This document shows positions 32,099-41,480 of a DNA stretch of 64,000 nt, one piece after another. The translations under genes and the position numbers were made by a program. The DNA is from Pseudomonas nitroreducens TX1 (lineage in GTDB: Bacteria; Pseudomonadota; Gammaproteobacteria; Pseudomonadales; Pseudomonadaceae): the NCBI RefSeq assembly GCF_000313755.1, contig NZ_AMZB01000124.1:62001-126000 (forward strand), read 5' to 3'. Numbering within the stretch: position 1 is the first letter of the stretch; each line of letters starts with the position of its first letter. The notes under the pieces are model-generated. The model saw only the letters and a list, made by a program, of their open reading frames with translations. It had not been told where the DNA came from and did not search any database.

Positions 32099-34747
32099 AT
32101 GCAAGACCTCGATCCCGTCGAAACCCAGGAATGGCTGGACGCCTTGGAATCGGTCCTGGACCGTGAAGGTGAAGACCGCGCCCATTACCTGATGACCCGC
32201 ATGGGCGAGCTGGCCAGCCGGTCCGGCACCCAACTGCCCTACGCCATCACCACGCCTTACCGCAACAGCATCCCGGTGACCCACGAAGCGCGCATGCCCG
32301 GCGACCTGTTCATGGAACGCCGCATCCGCTCACTGGTGCGCTGGAACGCCCTGGCGATGGTGATGAAGGCCAACAAGAACGACCCGGATCTGGGTGGCCA
32401 CATCTCCTCCTTCGCCTCCTCGGCGACCCTGTATGACGTTGGCTTCAACTACTTCTTCCAGGCCCCGACCGAAGAACACGGCGGCGACCTGGTGTTCTTC
32501 CAGGGCCACGCCTCCCCCGGCGTCTACGCCCGCGCCTTCCTCGAAGGCCGCATCAGCGAAGACCAGCTGAACAACTTCCGCCAGGAAGTGGACGGCAACG
32601 GCCTGTCTTCCTACCCGCACCCCTGGCTGATGCCGGACTTCTGGCAGTTCCCGACCGTCTCCATGGGTCTGGGTCCGATCCAGGCGATCTACCAGGCGCG
32701 CTTCATGAAGTACCTGGAAAGCCGCGGTTTCATTCCCGCCGGCAAGCAGAAGGTCTGGTGCTTCATGGGCGACGGCGAGTGCGACGAGCCCGAATCCCTG
32801 GGCGCGATCTCCCTGGCCGGCCGCGAGAAGCTGGACAACCTGATCTTCGTCATCAACTGCAACCTGCAGCGCCTCGACGGCCCGGTTCGCGGCAACGGCA
32901 AGATCATCCAGGAACTCGAGGGCGTGTTCCGTGGCGCCGAGTGGAACGTCAACAAGGTGGTCTGGGGTCGCTTCTGGGACCCGCTGTTCGCCAAGGACAC
33001 CGCCGGCCTGCTGCAGCAGCGCATGGACGAGGTCATCGACGGCGAGTACCAGAACTACAAGGCCAAGGACGGCGCTTACGTGCGCGAGCACTTCTTCGGC
33101 GCGCGTCCCGAGCTGCTGGAGATGGTCAAGGACCTCTCCGACGAAGAGATCTGGAAGCTCAACCGTGGCGGCCACGACCCCTACAAGGTCTATGCGGCCT
33201 ACCACCAGGCGGTCAACCACAAGGGCCAGCCGACCGTCATCCTGGCCAAGACCATCAAGGGCTACGGCACCGGCTCGGGCGAAGCGAAGAACATCGCGCA
33301 CAACGTCAAGAAGGTCGACGTCGAGTCCCTGAAGTCGTTCCGCGACAAGTTCGACATCCCGATCAAGGATGCCGACCTGGAAAACCTGCCGTTCTACCGC
33401 CCCGAGGAAGGCAGCGCCGAAGCCAAGTACCTGGCCTCGCGCCGTGCCGCGCTGGGCGGCGTGATGCCGGTTCGCCGCGAGAAGAGCTTCAAGGTCCCGG
33501 TTCCGCCGCTGGATACCCTCAAGGCCATGCTCGACGGCTCGGGTGACCGTGAAATCTCCACCACCATGGCCTTCGTGCGGATCATCTCGCAGTTGGTCAA
33601 GGACAAGGAACTCGGCCCGCGCATCGTCCCGATCGTGCCGGACGAAGCCCGTACCTTCGGTATGGAAGGCATGTTCCGCCAGCTGGGCATCTACTCCTCC
33701 GTCGGCCAGCTGTACGAGCCGGTGGACAAGGACCAGGTGATGTTCTACCGCGAGGACAAGAAAGGTCAGATCCTCGAGGAGGGCATCAACGAAGCCGGCG
33801 CCATGTCCAGCTGGATCGCCGCGGGTACCTCGTACTCCACGCACAACCAGCCGATGCTGCCGTTTTATATCTTCTACTCGATGTTCGGCTTCCAGCGCAT
33901 CGGCGACCTCGCCTGGGCCGCTGGCGACAGCCGCGCGCACGGCTTCCTGATCGGCGGCACCGCCGGCCGTACCACCCTGAACGGGGAAGGCCTGCAGCAC
34001 GAAGACGGTCACAGCCACCTGCTGGCGGCGACCATCCCGAACTGCCGCACCTACGATCCGACCTATGCCTACGAGCTGGCGGTAATCATCCGCGAAGGCT
34101 CGCGCCAGATGATCGAAGAGCAGCAGGACATCTTCTATTACATCACCGTGATGAACGAGAACTACGTCCAGCCGGCCATGCCCAAGGGCGCCGAGGAAGG
34201 CATCATCAAGGGCATGTACCTGCTCGATGAGGACAAGAAGGACGCCGCGCACCACGTGCAGCTGCTGGGCTCGGGCACCATCCTGCGCGAAGTCGAAGCC
34301 GCCGCGAAGATCCTGCGCGAGGACTTCGGCATCGGCGCGGACGTCTGGTCCGTACCGAGCTTCAACGAACTGCGCCGCGACGGCCTCGCCGTGGAGCGCT
34401 GGAACCGCCTGCACCCGGGTCAGAAGCCCAAGCAGAGCTATGTCGAAGAGTGCCTGTCCGGCCGCAAGGGTCCGGTGATCGCCTCCACCGACTACATGAA
34501 GCTCTATGCCGAGCAGATCCGTCAGTGGGTTCCGAGCAAGGAATACAAGGTCCTGGGCACTGACGGCTTCGGCCGCAGCGACAGCCGCCGCAAGCTGCGC
34601 GACTTCTTCGAAGTCGACCGCCACTGGGTCGTGCTGGCTGCGCTGGAAGCCCTGGCCGATCGTGGTGATATCGAACCCAAGGTCGTGGCGGAAGCCATCG
34701 CCAAGTTCGGCATCAACCCCGAAAAACGCAACCCGCTGGACTGCTGA
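32099..34747 (+). CDS. aceE: Pyruvate dehydrogenase E1 component
   Basis: AceE decarboxylates pyruvate with thiamine diphosphate and passes the acetyl group to the lipoyl domains of AceF. The 882-aa single-chain E1 is the gammaproteobacterial homodimeric type. The ThDP motif GDGECDEPESLGA starts near residue 223 and ends about 30 residues on at FVINCNLQRLDG. N-terminal PVTHEARMPGD and the HISSFASSATLYD segment are also typical. GGAG lies 7 bases before the ATG. It is followed after 11 bases by aceF, so they form an operon; lpd is not adjacent, as usual in pseudomonads. Control probably involves the two upstream palindromes. Confidence 0.97.
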   Translation: MQDLDPVETQEWLDALESVLDREGEDRAHYLMTRMGELASRSGTQLPYAITTPYRNSIPVTHEARMPGDLFMERRIRSLVRWNALAMVMKANKNDPDLGGHISSFASSATLYDVGFNYFFQAPTEEHGGDLVFFQGHASPGVYARAFLEGRISEDQLNNFRQEVDGNGLSSYPHPWLMPDFWQFPTVSMGLGPIQAIYQARFMKYLESRGFIPAGKQKVWCFMGDGECDEPESLGAISLAGREKLDNLIFVINCNLQRLDGPVRGNGKIIQELEGVFRGAEWNVNKVVWGRFWDPLFAKDTAGLLQQRMDEVIDGEYQNYKAKDGAYVREHFFGARPELLEMVKDLSDEEIWKLNRGGHDPYKVYAAYHQAVNHKGQPTVILAKTIKGYGTGSGEAKNIAHNVKKVDVESLKSFRDKFDIPIKDADLENLPFYRPEEGSAEAKYLASRRAALGGVMPVRREKSFKVPVPPLDTLKAMLDGSGDREISTTMAFVRIISQLVKDKELGPRIVPIVPDEARTFGMEGMFRQLGIYSSVGQLYEPVDKDQVMFYREDKKGQILEEGINEAGAMSSWIAAGTSYSTHNQPMLPFYIFYSMFGFQRIGDLAWAAGDSRAHGFLIGGTAGRTTLNGEGLQHEDGHSHLLAATIPNCRTYDPTYAYELAVIIREGSRQMIEEQQDIFYYITVMNENYVQPAMPKGAEEGIIKGMYLLDEDKKDAAHHVQLLGSGTILREVEAAAKILREDFGIGADVWSVPSFNELRRDGLAVERWNRLHPGQKPKQSYVEECLSGRKGPVIASTDYMKLYAEQIRQWVPSKEYKVLGTDGFGRSDSRRKLRDFFEVDRHWVVLAALEALADRGDIEPKVVAEAIAKFGINPEKRNPLDC

Positions 34748-34758
34748 GGAGAGGCACG

Positions 34759-36399
34759 ATGAGCGAACTGATTCGTGTACCCGACATCGGCAATGGCCAG
34801 GGTGAAGTCATCGAACTGCTGGTCAAGGTCGGCGACACCGTCGAGGCCGACCAGAGCCTGCTGACCCTGGAATCCGACAAGGCCAGCATGGAAATTCCCT
34901 CGCCCAAGGCCGGCGTGGTGAAGAGCCTGAAGGTCAAGGTGGGCGACACCCTGAAGGAAGGCGACGAGATCCTCGAGCTGGAAGTCGAGGGTGGTTCGGC
35001 TGCCGCCGAGGCGCCCAAGGCCGAAGCACCGGCGCCGGCCGTCGAGGCACCGAAGGCAGAGGCTCCGGCCGCTGCCCCGGCGCCGGCTGCCGCGCCTGCC
35101 GCTGGCGCCAGCGTCCAGGACATCCATGTCCCGGACATCGGCTCCGCCGGCAAGGCGAATGTCATCGAAGTCATGGTGAAAGCCGGCGACACGGTCGAAG
35201 CCGACCAGTCGCTGATCACCCTGGAGTCGGACAAGGCCAGCATGGAAATCCCCTCGCCGGCTTCCGGCGTGGTGGAGAGCGTATCGATCAAGGTCGGTGA
35301 CGAAGTCGGCACCGGCGACCTGATCCTCAAGCTCAAGGTCGCGGGCGCTGCTGCCCCGGCCGCCGCAGAGGCTCCGGCTGCTGCTCCGGCTCCGGCCGCT
35401 GCTCCTGCCGCCGCTCCCGCGCCGGCCGCCGCTCCAGCCAAGGCACCGGAAGCCGCTCCGGTGGGTGCGCCCAGCCGTGACGGTACCAAGGTTCACGCAG
35501 GCCCCGCCGTGCGCATGGTCGCCCGCGAGTTCGGCGTCGAACTGGCCGAAGTGAAAGGCACCGGCCCGAAAGGTCGCATCCTCAAGGAAGACGTGCAGGC
35601 GTTCGTCAAGGAACAGCTGCAACGCGCCAAGTCCGGCCCGGCTGCGGGCGCTACCGGTGGCGCAGGCATCCCGCCGATTCCGGAAGTCGACTTCAGCAAG
35701 TTCGGCGAAGTGGAAGAAGTGGCAATGACCCGCCTGATGCAGGTCGGCGCCGCCAACCTGCACCGCAGCTGGCTGAACGTGCCGCACGTCACCCAGTTCG
35801 ACTCGGCCGACATCACCGAGATGGAAGCCTTCCGCGTGGCCCAGAAAGCCGTCGCGGAGAAGGCCGGCGTCAAGCTGACCGTGCTGCCGATCCTGCTGAA
35901 AGCCTGCGCCCACCTGCTCAAGGAAATGCCGGACTTCAACAGCTCCCTCGCCCCCAGCGGCAAGGCGCTGATCCGCAAGAAGTACGTGCATATCGGCTTC
36001 GCCGTGGACACCCCGGACGGTCTGCTGGTCCCGGTGATCAAGAACGTCGACCAGAAGAGCCTCCTGCAACTCGCCGCCGAAGCCGCCGAACTGGCCGAGA
36101 AAGCGCGCACCAAGAAGCTCTCTGCCGACGCCATGCAGGGCGCCTGCTTCACCATCTCCAGCCTTGGCCACATTGGCGGCACCGGCTTCACGCCGATCGT
36201 CAACGCGCCGGAAGTGGCGATCCTGGGTGTCAGCAAGGCGACCATGCAGCCGGTGTGGGACGGCAAGGCCTTCCAGCCGCGCCTGATGCTGCCGCTGTCG
36301 CTGTCCTACGATCACCGCGTGATCAACGGGGCGGCCGCCGCGCGCTACACCAAGCGCCTGTCGGACCTGCTGGGCGATATCCGCACCCTGCTGCTGTAA
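34759..36399 (+). CDS. aceF: Dihydrolipoamide acetyltransferase (pyruvate dehydrogenase E2)
   Basis: AceF forms the core of the pyruvate dehydrogenase complex. The 546-aa chain shows two lipoyl domains (lipoyl-Lys in ESDKASMEIPSP at about residues 41 and 160), each followed by Ala/Pro-rich flexible linkers. Next comes a peripheral subunit-binding domain around 245-280 (AVRMVAREFGVELAEV, GRILKEDVQAFV), then the catalytic domain ending with LSLSYDHRVINGAAAARY, which holds the active-site His. Two lipoyl domains match Pseudomonas rather than the three of E. coli. GAGGAGAGG precedes the ATG. Confidence 0.97.
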   Translation: MSELIRVPDIGNGQGEVIELLVKVGDTVEADQSLLTLESDKASMEIPSPKAGVVKSLKVKVGDTLKEGDEILELEVEGGSAAAEAPKAEAPAPAVEAPKAEAPAAAPAPAAAPAAGASVQDIHVPDIGSAGKANVIEVMVKAGDTVEADQSLITLESDKASMEIPSPASGVVESVSIKVGDEVGTGDLILKLKVAGAAAPAAAEAPAAAPAPAAAPAAAPAPAAAPAKAPEAAPVGAPSRDGTKVHAGPAVRMVAREFGVELAEVKGTGPKGRILKEDVQAFVKEQLQRAKSGPAAGATGGAGIPPIPEVDFSKFGEVEEVAMTRLMQVGAANLHRSWLNVPHVTQFDSADITEMEAFRVAQKAVAEKAGVKLTVLPILLKACAHLLKEMPDFNSSLAPSGKALIRKKYVHIGFAVDTPDGLLVPVIKNVDQKSLLQLAAEAAELAEKARTKKLSADAMQGACFTISSLGHIGGTGFTPIVNAPEVAILGVSKATMQPVWDGKAFQPRLMLPLSLSYDHRVINGAAAARYTKRLSDLLGDIRTLLL

Positions 36400-36408
36400 G
36401 TGTTGTAG

Positions 36409-36494
36409 AAGGCCGGCCCCGCGCCGGCCTTTCCTCTCGACGAGCACGCCACGCTCGTTCTCTCCAGCCCTGCCGGATGGCGGGGCTTCTTTTT
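36409..36494 (+). terminator. Terminator region after aceEF (two hairpins)
   Basis: The first hairpin, AAGGCCGG-CCCCGCG-CCGGCCTT (36409-36431), begins 10 bases after the aceF stop and has only a short T-run. The second, AGCCCTGCC-GGAT-GGCGGGGCT (36466-36487, one G-U pair), is followed by TCTTTTT and is a good rho-independent terminator. Confidence 0.85.
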
Positions 36495-36664
36495 ATCAGG
36501 ACCGGCGGTCATGCCCCGCGCCTGCCCCTGGCTCAACTTCCCTCTGTGACGGCCGATACAGTCTTGGCTTGTCATGGCCCCGTGCCTCATGCAAATCTTG
36601 CCAACGCCCATAGAAGTCGGGCGAGGCCATGTACCTCGTCCAGCACCCTGGAAATCCACCGCGA

Positions 36665-39364
36665 ATGAAGAGTCATCCCGATGCCGCCAGCCGTCAGGCG
36701 GCCGAGGTTGTCACGCAGCTTCCCGTCCCCTCCAGGCTCGGGATGTTGCGCTTCGAGCGCCTGAATGAACCCAGCTGGACCCTGCTGTTCCTCGACCCCG
36801 GCTGCGAACGCCAGATCGGCGTGCCGGCCCAGGACCTCTGCGGCATCCTCGACGCCCCCTACGCCAGTCTGATGGAGCCCGAAGCGCGCCATCGCCTGCA
36901 CGAACAGGTTCAGCAGCAGTTGCTCAAGGACGGCCGCTACCGGGTGCGCTACCTGCTCCACTCGCCGCGCGGCACGCTGAACGTGCTGGAGGTCGGCGAG
37001 AGCTTCCAGCAGCACGGTCGCCAACTCCTCCACGGCTACATCCTGCAGGACGAGGGCGACGAGCAGAGCAGCGAGCTGGACCCGCGCCTGCTGGACCTGG
37101 AAGCACAGAACATCCGCCTGAAGATGTCCCTGGAGATGTACCAGCGCTCCCAGGACGAACACCTGCAGCACCTGGTGCGCTCGCGCACCCAGCAGAACCT
37201 GATCGTGCGCCTGGCGCGGCACCGCTACCTGTCCAGCGACCCGCTGCTCGAAGCTGCCCAGTTGATCGCCCAGGCCGCCTGCGAGGCCTACGACGTGGCC
37301 CGCGCCGGCATCTGGCGCCTGCACACGGATCATCGGCTGGAGGCGGTGACCATCTACCGCCGCGACATCGACCAGTACGAAAAGCCGCAGGACATCGACG
37401 CCAGCAACTTTCCCAACTACCTCGACGCGGTCCATAGCGGCCGCGCCATCGACGCCCACAACGCCCAGCAGGACCCGCGCACCCAGGAACTGGCCAAGCG
37501 CTACCTGCGCCCGCAGGGCATCAGCGCCATGCTCGACGCCACCATCCGCGTGGGCGGCGAGGTGGTCGGCGTGCTCTGCCTGGAGCACGTTGGCGAAGTG
37601 CGCATGTGGCAGAGCGACGAGATCGCCTTTGCCGGCGAGCTGGCCGACCAGTATGCCCAGGTCCTGATGAACCACGAGCGGCGCAACGTTTCCAGCGCCC
37701 TGCACCTGTTCCAGCGCGCCGTCGAGCAGAGCGCCAGCGCCTTTCTGCTGATCGACCGCGACGGCCTGGTGGAGTACGTCAACCCGAGCTTCACCGCGAT
37801 CACCCAGTACGGCGCCGACGAAGTGCGCGGCCGCCGCCTGCCGGAGCTGCCGGCACTGGCCAATCTCAGCGAGCTGCTGTTCGACGCGCGCTCCACCCTG
37901 GTCACGCAGAACAGCTGGCAGGGCGAGTTCCGCAGCCGGCGCAAGAACCTCGAGCCCTACTGGGGCCAGCTGTCGCTGTCCAAGGTCTACGACGACAAGG
38001 GCGAGCTGACCCACTACATCGGCATCTACGAAGACATCACCCAGAGCAAGCTAGCCCAGCAGCACATCGAGAAGCTCGCCTACCGCGACAACCTCACGGG
38101 CCTGGCCAACCGGCACTTCTTCATCAACGCCCTGGAAGAGCGCCTGCAGGTAGGCAGCGAACACTCGCTGAGCCTGCTGCTGGTGGACATCGACAACTTC
38201 AAGCGGATCAACGACAGCCTCGGCCACCAGACCGGCGACAAGCTGCTGGCCAACCTCGCCCGCCGCCTGCGCAGCAGCCTGAGCGACAGCGCCACCCTGG
38301 CGCGCTTCGCCAGCAACGAATTCGCCGTGCTGCTGGAGGAGTCCGTCGCTGGGCGTGGCGAGAAGATCGCCGCGCAGATTCTCGATGTGCTCGACAAACC
38401 GCTGTTCGTCGACAACCAGCTGATCAGCATCACCGGCTCGGTCGGCATCGCCTACGCGCCACAGCACGGCCAGGACCCGCAGACCCTGATGAAGCACGCC
38501 GGTCTTGCGCTGCACAAGGCCAAGGCCAACGGCAAGCACCAAGTGCAGACCTTCACCGAGGCGATGACCGCCGAGGCCAGCTACAAGCTGTTCGTCGAGA
38601 GCAACCTGCGCCGTGCGCTGGTGCAGGACGAGCTGGCGGTGCATTACCAGCCCAAGCTGTGCCTGCGCAGCGGCGCACTGCTCGGCCTGGAAGCGCTGCT
38701 GCGCTGGCAGCACCCGGAAAAGGGCATGATCCGGCCGGACCAGTTCATCAGCGTCGCCGAGGAAACCGGGCTGATCATTCCCATCGGCAAATGGGTGATC
38801 CGCCAGGCCTGCCGCCAGGTACGCGAGCTCGCCGCCAAGGGCCTGGGCGAGCTGCACATGGCAATCAACCTGTCACCCAAGCAGTTCAGCGACCCCGATC
38901 TCGTCGGCTCCATCGCCGCGATCCTCCATGAGGAGAGCATCCCGGCCTCGCAGCTGGAGCTTGAACTCACCGAAAGCCTGCTGCTGGACGCCACCGACGA
39001 CACCCGCCAGCAGCTGGAGCGCCTGAAGAACCTCGGCCTGACCCTGGCCATGGACGACTTCGGCACCGGCTATTCGTCGCTGAGCTACCTGAAGAAGTTC
39101 CCCATCGACGTGATCAAGATCGATCGCAGTTTCATCAAGGACATCCCGGACAACCAGGACGACATGGAAATCACCTCGGCGGTGATCGCCATGGCCCACA
39201 ACCTCAAGCTGCAGGTGGTCGCCGAAGGCGTCGAGACCGCCGCCCAGCTGGCGTTCCTGCGGCGCAACCGCTGCGACATCGGCCAGGGCTACCTGTTCGA
39301 CAAGCCCATCCCCAGCCACGATCTCTCCTCCAGCCTGCAGCGCTACCCCTGCCGCCCGCACTGA
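36665..39364 (+). CDS. dipA: Cyclic-di-GMP phosphodiesterase with PAS/GAF sensors and degenerate GGDEF, DipA-like
   Basis: DipA lowers cyclic-di-GMP and promotes biofilm dispersal in P. aeruginosa. From the ATG at 36665 the product is 899 aa, which I recall as the exact DipA length; an ATG at 36629 would add 12 residues. Order: N-terminal PAS-like part, a coiled segment (residues 135-175), GAF domain (about 190-340), PAS domain (about 350-470, FLLIDRDGLVEYVNPSF), GGDEF domain with the signature changed to ASNEF (so no cyclase activity expected), and an EAL domain with LEALLRW, NLSPKQF, MDDFGTGYSSL, KIDRSFI and AEGVET, all needed for hydrolysis. No membrane segment is seen. Confidence 0.93.
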   Translation: MKSHPDAASRQAAEVVTQLPVPSRLGMLRFERLNEPSWTLLFLDPGCERQIGVPAQDLCGILDAPYASLMEPEARHRLHEQVQQQLLKDGRYRVRYLLHSPRGTLNVLEVGESFQQHGRQLLHGYILQDEGDEQSSELDPRLLDLEAQNIRLKMSLEMYQRSQDEHLQHLVRSRTQQNLIVRLARHRYLSSDPLLEAAQLIAQAACEAYDVARAGIWRLHTDHRLEAVTIYRRDIDQYEKPQDIDASNFPNYLDAVHSGRAIDAHNAQQDPRTQELAKRYLRPQGISAMLDATIRVGGEVVGVLCLEHVGEVRMWQSDEIAFAGELADQYAQVLMNHERRNVSSALHLFQRAVEQSASAFLLIDRDGLVEYVNPSFTAITQYGADEVRGRRLPELPALANLSELLFDARSTLVTQNSWQGEFRSRRKNLEPYWGQLSLSKVYDDKGELTHYIGIYEDITQSKLAQQHIEKLAYRDNLTGLANRHFFINALEERLQVGSEHSLSLLLVDIDNFKRINDSLGHQTGDKLLANLARRLRSSLSDSATLARFASNEFAVLLEESVAGRGEKIAAQILDVLDKPLFVDNQLISITGSVGIAYAPQHGQDPQTLMKHAGLALHKAKANGKHQVQTFTEAMTAEASYKLFVESNLRRALVQDELAVHYQPKLCLRSGALLGLEALLRWQHPEKGMIRPDQFISVAEETGLIIPIGKWVIRQACRQVRELAAKGLGELHMAINLSPKQFSDPDLVGSIAAILHEESIPASQLELELTESLLLDATDDTRQQLERLKNLGLTLAMDDFGTGYSSLSYLKKFPIDVIKIDRSFIKDIPDNQDDMEITSAVIAMAHNLKLQVVAEGVETAAQLAFLRRNRCDIGQGYLFDKPIPSHDLSSSLQRYPCRPH

Positions 39365-39496
39365 GCCGCTCTGGCGCGGCGTGCCCGCAGCCATGCCCGC
39401 GACCCCGCTCAAACATCCCGCAAAGCGAATCAAACGCTGTAATCTTCGGCGAGTACCCGAGTCTATTGCCGCCCCCATTCCGAGGAGACGAATGCC

Positions 39497-40144
39497 ATGA
39501 CCCTGCGCTCGCAAATACTTGCCCACAAGCTGGAACTGCCCAGCTCCGCCCAGGCCCTGCCGGGACGCGAGAGCCCCATGCCGGTGCCCGAAGCGCATTA
39601 CGTCAATGGCCGTCCGCTGACCGCGCCCTTCCCCGCTGGCGTGCAGCAGATCGTTGTCGGCCTGGGCTGCTTCTGGGGCGCCGAGCGGCGCTTCTGGCAA
39701 CAGCCGGGCGTGTGGGTCACCGCGGTGGGCTACGCGGGCGGCTTCACGCCGAACCCGACCTACGACGAAGTCTGCTCCGGCCTGACCGGCCACAGCGAAG
39801 TGGTGCTGGTGGCGTACGATCCGCGCGAAACCAGCATCGAGGCGCTGCTCAAGGTGTTCTGGGAATCCCATGACCCGACCCAGGGCATGCGCCAGGGCAA
39901 CGACACCGGCACCCAGTACCGCTCGGTGATCTACTGGTTCGACCAGGCGCAGAAAGCCGCCATCGACGCCAGCCGCGCGGCCTTCCAGAAGGAACTGAGC
40001 GCCAAGGGCTACGGCGAGATCACCACGGAAATCCGCGAAGTGCCGCCGTTCTACTACGCCGAGGCTTACCACCAGCAGTACCTGGCGAAGAACCCCAACG
40101 GCTACTGCGGCCTGGGCGGGACGGGTGTTTGCCTGCCGGCGTAA
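39497..40144 (+). CDS. msrA: Peptide methionine-(S)-S-oxide reductase
   Basis: MsrA repairs oxidised methionine in proteins in the cytosol. The 215-aa protein has the catalytic GCFWGAE at about 57-63, [27 protein letters not shown], and the C-terminal [17 protein letters not shown] with resolving cysteines, as in the E. coli-type enzyme with an N-terminal extension. GAGGAG precedes the ATG. It follows dipA after about 130 bases, as in P. aeruginosa, and is followed by intergenic repeats. Confidence 0.95.
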   Translation: MTLRSQILAHKLELPSSAQALPGRESPMPVPEAHYVNGRPLTAPFPAGVQQIVVGLGCFWGAERRFWQQPGVWVTAVGYAGGFTPNPTYDEVCSGLTGHSEVVLVAYDPRETSIEALLKVFWESHDPTQGMRQGNDTGTQYRSVIYWFDQAQKAAIDASRAAFQKELSAKGYGEITTEIREVPPFYYAEAYHQQYLAKNPNGYCGLGGTGVCLPA

Positions 40145-40197
40145 GTGGGCTCTTGTAGGAGCAGTTGTCTTTGTCTGAAACCTCGTATCACCGACTT

Positions 40198-40349
40198 CCC
40201 TCTCCCTAACCCTCTCCCTGAAGGGAGAGGGGACCTGTTCGGCATGAAGGCTAGCCCTGCGCATCCCTGATACTGATATGCCAGGAATACACTGGAGCCT
40301 GAGCGGCACGGATACTCCCCCTCCCTTCAGGGAGAGGGCGGGGAGAGGG
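40198..40349. repeat. Paired-hairpin intergenic repeat, copy 2 (CCCTCTCCC family)
   Basis: CCCTCTCCC-TGAA-GGGAGAGGG at 40210-40231 and a facing hairpin at 40317-40338 (one mismatch, TTCA loop) are flanked by further CCCTCTCCC and GGGAGAGGG arms. The middle begins GACCTGTTCGGCATGAAG, which resembles the reverse complement of the middle of copy 1 (GACCGTTCGGTGCAGGATGAA when read across), so the two elements share more than the stems and lie in opposite orientations. Confidence 0.8.
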
Positions 40350-40385
40350 AAAATCCAAGGCACCGCCCTCACCGGCTGCGTAGAA

Positions 40386-40404
40386 GCGGACTCCGTCCGC
40401 GATC
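40386..40404. repeat. Single REP-like element (GCGGAC-TCC-GTCCGC)
   Basis: This 15-base palindrome plus GATC flank is the reverse complement of the element at 8086-8104, down to the flanking GATC. It lies between msrA and the rlmJ terminator. Confidence 0.7.
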
Positions 40405-40436
40405 ATGCCCCCGCGCCCTTTCCCGGCATCATCATG

Positions 40437-40466
40437 AAAAAGCCCCGGCAGGTGCCGGGGCTTTTT
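40437..40466 (-). terminator. Rho-independent terminator after rlmJ (bidirectional)
   Basis: AGCCCCGGCA-GG-TGCCGGGGCT is flanked by AAAAA on the left and TTTTT on the right, so it can work in both directions. It directly touches the rlmJ stop codon and could also end plus-strand transcripts from msrA. Confidence 0.92.
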
Positions 40467-41302
40467 CATTCGGCGATCAGCCAGTCCACCTGGCTGCTGC
40501 CTTCGCTCTGCGCCAAGGTCTCGGCTAACCAGGGCAGCAGACCGCAAAGCTCTTCGTCCAGCGGCCATGGCGGGTTGGCAATCACCAGCCCGGAACCGTT
40601 CAGGCGATCAGCCGTATCGGCCGGATGCACACACAGCTCCACGCGCAGCAGCTTCGGCGCCGAGCTTTTCTCCAGACGCTGGTAGAAGCGCTTGAGCTGG
40701 CGGCGGTCCTTGATCGGGTACCAGATCGCGACCACGGTCTGGCGCATGCGGCCGATGGCTTCGTCCAGCGCGGTCACGCAGCGTTCCAGGTCGTCGGGCT
40801 GTTCGAAAGGCGGGTCGATCAGCAGCACGCCGCGCTTCTCGGGAACGGGCAGGAAGGCACGGGGCAGCAGCCAGCCGTCGCCCTGGTGCACCGCGATGCG
40901 GCGTTCGCCGGCCATGTTGGCCTTGAGCAGGCGACCATCTTCCGGGTGCAGTTCGTTGAGCATCACCCGGTCCTGCGGGCGCGTCAGGCGGCGCCCCAGC
41001 TCCGGCGAACCGGGGTAGAACTCCAGGCCGCCATCGGGATTCAGCGCGCTGACGACGCCCAGGTAGTCCTGCACCAGCTCCGGCAGGTCATGGCGCCCAT
41101 ACAGGCGGCCAATGCCCGACTCCCACTCGCCGGTGCGGCTGGCTTCGTCGCCCAGCAGGTCGTACAGGCCGATGCCGGAATGGCTGTCGAGGTAGGCGAA
41201 GGGTGTGTCCTTGCGCGCCATCAGCGCGAAGATGCGCGCGAGGACGATATGTTTCAGCACGTCGGCATGGTTGCCGGCGTGGTAGGCGTGGCGGTAGTTC
41301 AT
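40466..41302 (-). CDS. rlmJ: 23S rRNA (adenine2030-N6)-methyltransferase
   Basis: RlmJ methylates A2030 of 23S rRNA. The 278-aa protein starts with the family signature MNYRHAYHAGNHADVLKH, which fixes the ATG at 41302 (GGAG upstream) rather than a start 18 bases earlier. The catalytic tetrapeptide region is LLIDPPFEQ at about residue 160, and YLDSHSGIGLYDL is the SAM-binding loop. The P. aeruginosa counterpart lies at the same place between msrA and an acyl-CoA dehydrogenase gene. Transcription runs into the strong terminator immediately after the stop. Confidence 0.94.
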   Translation of the reverse strand: MNYRHAYHAGNHADVLKHIVLARIFALMARKDTPFAYLDSHSGIGLYDLLGDEASRTGEWESGIGRLYGRHDLPELVQDYLGVVSALNPDGGLEFYPGSPELGRRLTRPQDRVMLNELHPEDGRLLKANMAGERRIAVHQGDGWLLPRAFLPVPEKRGVLLIDPPFEQPDDLERCVTALDEAIGRMRQTVVAIWYPIKDRRQLKRFYQRLEKSSAPKLLRVELCVHPADTADRLNGSGLVIANPPWPLDEELCGLLPWLAETLAQSEGSSQVDWLIAE

Positions 41303-41480
41303 GGATAGCGGACTCCTCAAGGCGCGCAGTTTAGGTCCTGCGGCGGGTACGGTGCGAGTCCGCCGTGGCCGGGGCCTGCCGGAAGGCCAGGCGTTTTAGC
41401 CCTTTATCACGCTCATGGATGATTCTGTGCGCGCTTCATTCACCAGACTAGACTGCGCCGATTCCCACGGAGGTCGATCC

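Noticed and set aside
32330-34624. A 764-codon minus-strand frame opposite aceE
   Set aside because: AceE is fully conserved; the shadow frame is an effect of GC-rich codons.
36409-36431. The first hairpin after aceF as the main terminator
   Set aside because: It has only three T after the stem; the second hairpin with TCTTTTT is the better terminator, so both are listed as one region.
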